Shown in pieces: positions 29,491-34,649 of a stretch of DNA of 34,649 nucleotides. The notes under the pieces are model-generated. The model did not search any database. It saw only the letters and a program-made list of their open reading frames with translations, and had not been told where the DNA came from. The DNA is from a virus, in IMG/VR virus record IMGVR_UViG_3300044712_001518, positions 1 to 34,649 of that record; one strand, 5' to 3'. The position numbers and the translations under genes were made by a program. How positions within the stretch are numbered: the stretch's first letter is position 1; every line of letters starts with the position of its first letter.

Positions 29491-30597
29491 ATGTCATACA
29501 TTTACCGTCACGGAAAAAAATGGATGTTAGCCGATAATATACAGGTACCACTTAAGGATAAACAAAACAATCCGGTTACTGATAAAGATGGCAACCCTCT
29601 GTTTAAATGGAAAAAACTCTATATTGGTTCATCCCCGCTTAAGGCTTTAATTGAAAAAAAGAAACGTGATTATGACGAGGAAAAAGACAAAAAGAAACTC
29701 GGCATAAAAACACCTTCCGACATATCATTTAATGATTTCTGCAACAAATACCTTGAATACTCCCGCGGAAACAAAAGCGGCAGCACTCCATCTACTGATG
29801 AGAGGGCTATACGCAATTTTCGTGCCAAAGTGCCTATTGATAAGCTTTCGGAGCTTGGGCCGTATTCCCTGGAGCAGTTTAAAGCCGCATTAAAGACAGA
29901 GGGACGCAAACCTGATGGAATAAATACGGATCTGCGCGTTATCAAAAACCTTGGGTCAAAAGCGGTTGATTGGGAGTTCTGGGATGTAAACAAGTTGGGT
30001 CGGGTTAAAAATGTACCTGGAGGCCGGTCAAAGAAGATTAGATACCTATCCCCTGAGGAATGCACAGAAATTGTAACCAAGACAAAGGGATATTATAAAA
30101 GACTGGTGATGGTTGGATTGTTTACCGGTATGCGCTTAAGCGAAATGCTGCACATCTATATACCCACAGATCTGCATTTGTCACCTGGCAACAGTTATGT
30201 TGATGTAACTGAAAAAGAAAACTGGCACCCGAAAGGCTATAAATTCCGCAGGATCTACTTTGCGGACGGCCTTTATAATTATCTTGCTGAGGAAATAAAA
30301 CAACATAAATCTGAATGGTTGTTTGCCAGGGATGATGGTAAGGTTCCGGATGCAAAGGTTATCTCTGCAGTATTCCGTCAAAAGATATGCACCCGGCTTG
30401 GCATAGATGGGTTTACATGCCATTGCTTAAGACATACTCATTCCGCGTATTTTCTTATGCAGTACAAGGACATATACGGTTTAAGCAAGAGATTGGGCCA
30501 TAGCAGCGTTAAAACAACCGAAAGCCGGTATGGGTTCCTTTTACCAGGACACATCGAAGAACAGGGCATACAGTTCAAATTCCCGCATCTCCCATAA
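29491..30597 (+). CDS. int: Tyrosine integrase
   Basis: This 368-residue protein is a tyrosine recombinase. An N-terminal arm-binding-like part is followed by a core-binding domain (ISFNDFCNKYLEYSR onward, residues 78-165) and a catalytic domain with R215 (TGMRLSE), H311-x2-R314 (CHCLRH), H337 (LGHSS) and the nucleophile Y347 in ESRYGFL. The order and spacing are complete, so it should be active. It inserts the phage at an attachment site, probably in the non-coding DNA just after it. Confidence 0.93.
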   Translation: MSYIYRHGKKWMLADNIQVPLKDKQNNPVTDKDGNPLFKWKKLYIGSSPLKALIEKKKRDYDEEKDKKKLGIKTPSDISFNDFCNKYLEYSRGNKSGSTPSTDERAIRNFRAKVPIDKLSELGPYSLEQFKAALKTEGRKPDGINTDLRVIKNLGSKAVDWEFWDVNKLGRVKNVPGGRSKKIRYLSPEECTEIVTKTKGYYKRLVMVGLFTGMRLSEMLHIYIPTDLHLSPGNSYVDVTEKENWHPKGYKFRRIYFADGLYNYLAEEIKQHKSEWLFARDDGKVPDAKVISAVFRQKICTRLGIDGFTCHCLRHTHSAYFLMQYKDIYGLSKRLGHSSVKTTESRYGFLLPGHIEEQGIQFKFPHLP

Positions 30598-30884
30598 AAA
30601 CTAAAAACCGGACCTTTTAAAGTCCGGTTCATAGTCACTTATAGTTACAACTTGGTTACAATCTTAACGCGTTCCGTCGAGGATTTTACTATATTTCCTC
30701 CGGGACCAGGATTCCTATATATAAAATTATAGCAATCTTTATACCGTTGAAAATACAATAATTTTTACAATTTGCCAACAAAATCAATGACAATTTGAAA
30801 ATGCCCAGATTGGGCGGTATTGGGTATCATTTCTACGTTTAGTTACAATATGGTAGCAAAAAAACGAATTTTTGTAAAACAGCA
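30598..30884. other. Non-coding stretch between integrase and endolysin, likely attP
   Basis: No convincing gene is found here. Three GTTACAA sites lie at 30644-30650, 30655-30661 and 30842-30848, the first two eleven bases apart. The sequences starting with TAGTTACAA at 30642 and 30840 match at 16 of 21 positions and could be integrase-binding sites. The A+T-rich centre (about 30715-30800) suits a bent attachment site. A weak hairpin is at 30803-30815. The crossover core cannot be fixed without a host junction. Confidence 0.5.
30606..30629 (-). terminator. Terminator at the end of the late operon
   Basis: AACCGGAC (30606-30613) and GTCCGGTT (30622-30629) form an 8-bp stem with an 8-base loop. 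On the minus strand it is followed by TTTTTAGTTTTTA. It would end leftward late transcription coming through the lysis genes before it runs antisense into the integrase. The plus strand has no T-run after it. Confidence 0.75.
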
Positions 30885-31250
30885 TCAGTATTTCCATATA
30901 ACGCGCTGGGCATATGGATATCCGTCTGCGGGCGTTGCTATATCTATATGCACAAATCCACGTTCAAGGCAAATACCAATACGTACAATGCCCATATTGT
31001 AACATACTTCCATAAACTCGTAAAGCCAGTGGCTATCCGGATATTTAACATCAGCCGCAAGCCCTAAAGGATGCGAGCTGTTTGGCTTTCCGCCAACAGA
31101 GGCATTGTGCTTTTTACAGCGGGCTGCGCTTGTAAATTCAAGTCCTTTGCTTGTGCGCACAATCATTTCACGGTTTATTTTATCCAGCACCGTGCGAAAT
31201 CTGGGCTGAATATCAAATCCGCAGCCACATTTACATTTTGTGTCATCCAT
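30885..31250 (-). CDS. Endolysin, M15-type D,D/L,D-peptidase
   Basis: This 121-residue protein matches the small M15 peptidase endolysin family: CKCGCGF near the start, FTSAARCKKHNASVGG, the zinc ligands H60 and D67 in SSHPLGLAAD, and H101 in GFVHIDI. It cuts peptide cross-links in peptidoglycan at the end of infection. There is no signal peptide, so it relies on a holin. It is the last gene of the late operon, with one base between it and the preceding small gene. Confidence 0.9.
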   Translation of the reverse strand: MDDTKCKCGCGFDIQPRFRTVLDKINREMIVRTSKGLEFTSAARCKKHNASVGGKPNSSHPLGLAADVKYPDSHWLYEFMEVCYNMGIVRIGICLERGFVHIDIATPADGYPYAQRVIWKY

Positions 31251-31251
31251 G

Positions 31252-31404
31252 TTAGAACCTCATTGTTATACGTATTCCGCGATACGTAGTTTGTGTTATT
31301 GGGGTTTTAAACGTTCCGAACTCAATTGTGGGCCTGGAGCGGGCAATACCTTTACCAATACGCTGCACTTCAAAACACATCCGGAGCGCAGGTATTACCC
31401 ACAT
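31252..31404 (-). CDS. Small lysis-cassette protein, 50 residues
   Basis: ATG 31404 overlaps the stop of the preceding gene as TAATG, and the stop TAA (31252-31254) is one base from the endolysin start. The product has 50 residues, starts with WVIPALRMCFEV and is basic (about seven Arg). There is no clear membrane segment. Its tight place in the lysis cassette argues that it is real. The function is unknown. Confidence 0.62.
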   Translation of the reverse strand: MWVIPALRMCFEVQRIGKGIARSRPTIEFGTFKTPITQTTYRGIRITMRF

Positions 31405-31844
31405 TAGTTTTTTGCTTTCGGAGACACCTCCGCCATTTTTTGAAACTGTCTTTTCGCAAAATCAATTACATTTTCATCTAAGCTTTTGCCATGTTCTGCC
31501 TCATAGGTTTTTACAAGCTCTTCAAGGCATCTGTCAACATAGGCAAGGGATGTGATTTGCACATTATTCGGGATAATTGTCTCGATTGAGTGTGCCACAG
31601 GTATAATATACCTGCCAATCTTCTCAACCATTGCATCATCCGATTTTGTGCTGGTTTTTTTTACTACAAACAGCGCCACTGCAATTACTATGCCAAATAG
31701 AACGGCCACCCCAGTTACAGTATTGCTTAAATCAGCAATAACTTGCCCGAATTGACCTATACTTCCAGGAATACTGCATCCAGCAAACATAAACATAATT
31801 AAAGCCATTATTAACATTCCAATAAACCCTAATACTTTTTTCAT
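31404..31844 (-). CDS. Membrane/lipoprotein of the lysis cassette (holin- or spanin-like)
   Basis: This 146-residue protein starts with a hydrophobic signal ending in FMFAGC, a fair lipobox, followed by a second membrane segment (VAVLFGIVIAVALFVV, about residues 46-61). The C-terminal 85 residues are helical with ITSLAYVDRCLEELVKTYEAEHG and FAKRQFQKMAEV. If the lipobox is used, it resembles an outer-membrane spanin partner with an extra membrane segment; if not, it is a two-pass holin of LLH type. It lies just before the endolysin pair. The choice is open. Confidence 0.65.
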   Translation of the reverse strand: MKKVLGFIGMLIMALIMFMFAGCSIPGSIGQFGQVIADLSNTVTGVAVLFGIVIAVALFVVKKTSTKSDDAMVEKIGRYIIPVAHSIETIIPNNVQITSLAYVDRCLEELVKTYEAEHGKSLDENVIDFAKRQFQKMAEVSPKAKN

Positions 31845-31868
31845 AATAGTACTCCTCCTATTGTTTTT

Positions 31869-32306
31869 TTAATGTCTTTCTCCGACATACCCATTGATTC
31901 TGCCTACTGCTTCCTGAAGACCTTTTGTGCTATCTTTCAGCCCCTCCGTGGCATTCACTAAGTTCCCAAGCACTTCACAGGTTTTTGTTTGGTGCTCAAG
32001 TATCTGCTTTGTTTTTTCCTCCTGGGCCTGATGCTCTTTAAACTGATACGCATGCGCCTGCGTAACAGTATCGTGGAAAACCCTTGCCTGCTCGGTATGT
32101 TCTTTAAGCGCTCCGGACAGGTCTGCTATCAGTTTTACAAATGCCTCCTCTCTTGCTTTCGCTGCGGCAAGAATCGCATCGTTTGTTTCCTTCTGCTGCT
32201 GCCGGGTACTTTTCAATTCTTCCCGGTATATATAGATCATTACTGCTGACATCGCCACGCCAAGCCCAACCTGTTTAACCAATTCAACAAACGCTGCCGG
32301 ATCCAT
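31869..32306 (-). CDS. Membrane plus coiled-coil protein (BhlA/UviB-like holin or inner spanin)
   Basis: ATG 32306 is chosen because GGGGGAG lies before it; a longer start at 32351 overlaps the collar gene. The 145-residue product has one membrane segment near its start (VGLGVAMSAVMIYIYREEL) and a long coiled coil (about residues 30-140) without proline. That resembles BhlA/UviB-type holins in the first 40 residues and inner spanins in general layout. With the next gene's lipoprotein signal, the two could form a spanin pair across the envelope. Confidence 0.65.
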   Translation of the reverse strand: MDPAAFVELVKQVGLGVAMSAVMIYIYREELKSTRQQQKETNDAILAAAKAREEAFVKLIADLSGALKEHTEQARVFHDTVTQAHAYQFKEHQAQEEKTKQILEHQTKTCEVLGNLVNATEGLKDSTKGLQEAVGRINGYVGERH

Positions 32307-32325
32307 TAAGATACTCCCCCTTTTG

Positions 32326-33003
32326 TTAATACTTAATGTGAAATGCCACATAAGCGTTTATGGGACGTGTTTCTGATGCTGTGCGGGGTGTGCCGTTTGT
32401 TCCGTCGGCAATAGGGGCGCGAACACTGTCGTCAGCTATATGGCTCGTATTGGCACCTGTGTTGTACGTTCTGGAGCCGGATCCAGTAGCAGCATTGTCA
32501 TTCGCATGTTCCCAGGTTTCATGCCAATGACCCTGCATCGCATCCGTCTGCACAGACCCAATATTGTCTCCAGTAGCTCCACCAGTTGCCATGGCGGTGC
32601 GGCTTGCGCTGTTCGGATCACGTGACTGAGAATCATCTTTTCCCCTCAGAAATCTACCACGTAAATCCGGAACATTGAAATGCGTACCATCTGCGGCACC
32701 AAAAGATGTTCCAATTGCAGTAAACAAATCAGCATAATCCGCGCGCAATAGAGATTGTCCATTACAATACAAATATCCGCTCGGTGGAGTTACTGCACTA
32801 AATGCAATAATCGTGCCGGCAGGGACAAGATTCCTTCCAAAATCAATCCATGTACCTGCAATTGCGCAAAAGTACAGCCTTTTGGTATCTGTAGCGTAAT
32901 ACCAATTGTTTACGCTTGGGCTTGCGGCTTTGTTTGCGTCAAGCCCGGAGTTAAACGGAACGTGCAGTTCCGAGCCTGTCATCGAGCTGTGCTGTTTACT
33001 CAT
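32326..33003 (-). CDS. Tail fibre protein with collar domain
   Basis: This 225-residue protein carries a phage tail collar domain: PAGTIIAFSAVTPPSGYLYCNGQSL-like opening near residue 77, then DLFTAIGTSFG, FNVPDLRGRFLRG and a C-terminal RPINAYVAFHIKY. GHWHETWEH near the middle may bind metal as in other short fibres. The N-terminal 60 residues probably attach it to the tail tip. AGGAGG precedes ATG 33003. It follows the tail-tip gene and likely helps to bind the host surface. Confidence 0.88.
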   Translation of the reverse strand: MSKQHSSMTGSELHVPFNSGLDANKAASPSVNNWYYATDTKRLYFCAIAGTWIDFGRNLVPAGTIIAFSAVTPPSGYLYCNGQSLLRADYADLFTAIGTSFGAADGTHFNVPDLRGRFLRGKDDSQSRDPNSASRTAMATGGATGDNIGSVQTDAMQGHWHETWEHANDNAATGSGSRTYNTGANTSHIADDSVRAPIADGTNGTPRTASETRPINAYVAFHIKY

Positions 33004-33018
33004 TGTGGGTTCCTCCTG

Positions 33019-34649
33019 TTAATATCCTTTTGCTTTCCAGTCTATTGCTCCGGTAGTCAATGCGCCAGTGCCATCAGCTCTTACTTCAACGGTGAACCCT
33101 GTCAGGCTCTTCGCCGTTACCCTTGCATACTTTGCCCCCTGAGCAATAACTTGAAGGTTTACGGTATTGTAAAACGCCTTATTAAATGTAATATTGGACG
33201 AGTTTACTACGTTTACATCATTTCCATTATCCTCTATAAGATATATCGTTGCGTGTCCCGTAATGTTGAATAGACTTGCATTTACATCTGTGTTATTATT
33301 TATCATCTCAAATTTAATTTGATAATACCGGCAAGTGTGTTCTCCTGGTGCATATAGTTGCCAGTCTTCCCATGTCGCATTATCAAGAGATGTGCGGATA
33401 TAAATGTTATATGCACAATCAGATCCGGAATAATTGACATTTACCACAAGCCGCGCACGTACTATACTGCCCAAATTAACTTTCTTTGATATATATATTC
33501 CGCGACTGGCGTAATGGTCTCCAAAATATTTAAGACGTAAATATGACAATATTGTTTCCGTATATACCACAGGTATGCCCTCATCATCAGTAACCTGATT
33601 ACCTATACTATCTATTACAGGCGCATCAGTTATCTCGACAGTTTCTTCAAATCCTTTAAGACCGGTCTGTATGACAGTGTCGCCAGCATTGTCAACTATC
33701 GTATCTCCGGAATCATCAACCACTGTTTCAGAGTTTTCGCTTGATTCTACAATTTGGCCATCTCCCCAGGTATCCAGCAATGTGCTCTGTAAAGCAACAA
33801 TCTGTTCTACTCCGGTTATTTCAATTACATGCACTGCCTCAGATAGGGAGTAATTACCGGTTGTATCAATGGCTTTTATCATATATCTGAGCTCACCAAA
33901 TGCATAAACCGGCATACGACAAATGTTTGACTGTACATTTGTAGCAACAATTGTTCCACGGTCCCAGCTATCGCCTTCGCGTATCTCGTATCCAAATATA
34001 TCAACGTCAGAGTTAGGCGCCCAGGAAAACACTATATCGCTGCCATCTTTCATAACTGAAAAACCGGCAACTATTGTGGGAGGAGCTTTCTTCCCAATTA
34101 TCTGTATGGTTGCCTGAGGGCTTGCAGATATTGCCTTTTCTCTTCCGAAATCGTCAACGCTCACTACTGCGATTGTGTAAGATACGAGATCAACAATGCC
34201 ACCTACAATTGAATAATTATTGTCGTTTGTCTCGCCTTTATATGCCCAAGACTTCCCGGAATCGTCTGATATATATATGCGGGCCTTCGCATAAGGTTTA
34301 AGATTATAAGCCGCGCTAACCGGCTTGTTAAACCATATATCAATGACGTCTTCAATTCGTCCATCAGATTGCTTTACTATCCTTTCGGTAAGCCATAGAT
34401 CCGTGACATCCGGAACGTCTACACGCAGCATGCTTTGACTTGCTGAAGGGATAATAACTGCACTGTCGTCAAATACGTTCTCGTTGTATTCAACAGCAGA
34501 GATCTCAACTTCATGTTCGCCTTGCTTTGTCATTGATATAATCCGGAAATCTTTTTTAACCTTGGTGCTTTCTCCAAAACTATATACGTCATAAACTCCC
34601 GGAACTTGGGAAAATGCTTCCGAAACATGTAGTTGCGTATAATTCCCCG
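33019..34649 (-). CDS. J: Tail tip / host specificity protein, C-terminal part
   Basis: This is the 3' part of the gene whose start is at 2627; the frame is open to the right edge and continues at the left edge. It begins in the end of the gpJ core (KKDFRIISMTKQGEHEVEI). A fibronectin type III-like domain follows (AGFSVMKDGSDIVFSWAPNSDVDIFGYEI). Then a repetitive acidic stretch has TVVDDSGDTIVDNAGDTVI, and two beta-rich parts follow, probably the receptor-binding end. The stop is at 33019. Annotating it as a separate gene from the internal ATG at 34533 would be wrong. Confidence 0.88.
   Translation of the reverse strand, partial: GNYTQLHVSEAFSQVPGVYDVYSFGESTKVKKDFRIISMTKQGEHEVEISAVEYNENVFDDSAVIIPSASQSMLRVDVPDVTDLWLTERIVKQSDGRIEDVIDIWFNKPVSAAYNLKPYAKARIYISDDSGKSWAYKGETNDNNYSIVGGIVDLVSYTIAVVSVDDFGREKAISASPQATIQIIGKKAPPTIVAGFSVMKDGSDIVFSWAPNSDVDIFGYEIREGDSWDRGTIVATNVQSNICRMPVYAFGELRYMIKAIDTTGNYSLSEAVHVIEITGVEQIVALQSTLLDTWGDGQIVESSENSETVVDDSGDTIVDNAGDTVIQTGLKGFEETVEITDAPVIDSIGNQVTDDEGIPVVYTETILSYLRLKYFGDHYASRGIYISKKVNLGSIVRARLVVNVNYSGSDCAYNIYIRTSLDNATWEDWQLYAPGEHTCRYYQIKFEMINNNTDVNASLFNITGHATIYLIEDNGNDVNVVNSSNITFNKAFYNTVNLQVIAQGAKYARVTAKSLTGFTVEVRADGTGALTTGAIDWKAKGY
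34523..34649. repeat. Right copy of 127-bp terminal direct repeat
   Basis: Identical to 1-127. It should be removed when counting unit length. No packaging site or integration scar is seen at its borders. Confidence 0.95.

Noticed and set aside
2627-33019. Diversity-generating retroelement for the tail tip
   Set aside because: No reverse transcriptase gene or template repeat is present in the genome.

Overview
The window looks like one complete genome of a temperate, lambda-like tailed phage with a long non-contractile tail. The first 127 bases (1-127) are repeated exactly as the last 127 (34523-34649), and one tail gene reads without a break across that join. The genome is therefore circular, or was assembled as a circle, with a unit length of 34,522 bp. 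The host cannot be named from sequence alone. Lipoprotein signals with a lipobox, near-consensus sigma70-type promoters and strong Shine-Dalgarno sites point to a diderm (Gram-negative type) bacterium that uses the standard genetic code. No tRNA, rRNA, CRISPR array, insertion sequence or reverse transcriptase was seen.

Layout. (1) Lysogeny block on the + strand, 28186-30597: a self-cleaving LexA/CI-type repressor, a lipoprotein (possible superinfection exclusion), a small protein and a tyrosine integrase, followed by a non-coding stretch that probably holds attP. (2) Early block on the - strand, about 28105 down to 18124: a near-perfect promoter overlapped by operator-like repeats, a structured leader with a terminator, a CII/CP76-like regulator, an excisionase-like protein, a recombination set (Bet/RecT annealing protein with an extra OB-like domain, plus a PD-(D/E)XK exonuclease), a VRR-NUC nuclease, an O-type replication initiator with an iteron origin inside its gene, several small Cys-rich proteins, and an orphan ParB-like protein. 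(3) Late block on the - strand, 17926 down to 1 and on through the join from 34522 to 30885: terminase, portal fused to a MuF domain, protease, capsid, an inserted radical SAM / zinc-ribbon / glycosyltransferase cassette, head-tail connectors, tail genes in lambda order (including a -1 frameshift chaperone pair), tail tip, collar fibre, and a lysis cassette ending in an M15-type endolysin.

Working together. The repressor appears to control a divergent promoter pair at about 28080-28140. In both the early and late transcription units a strong promoter is followed closely by a terminator-like hairpin, which suggests antitermination as in lambda, though no N or Q homologue is recognisable. Replication is inferred to start at five 18-bp iterons inside the O-like gene. 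The least ordinary parts are the three-gene modification cassette between capsid and connectors, the annealing protein with a C-terminal OB-like domain, the early leader RNA, and a small Cys-rich gene with a 14-base Shine-Dalgarno match.
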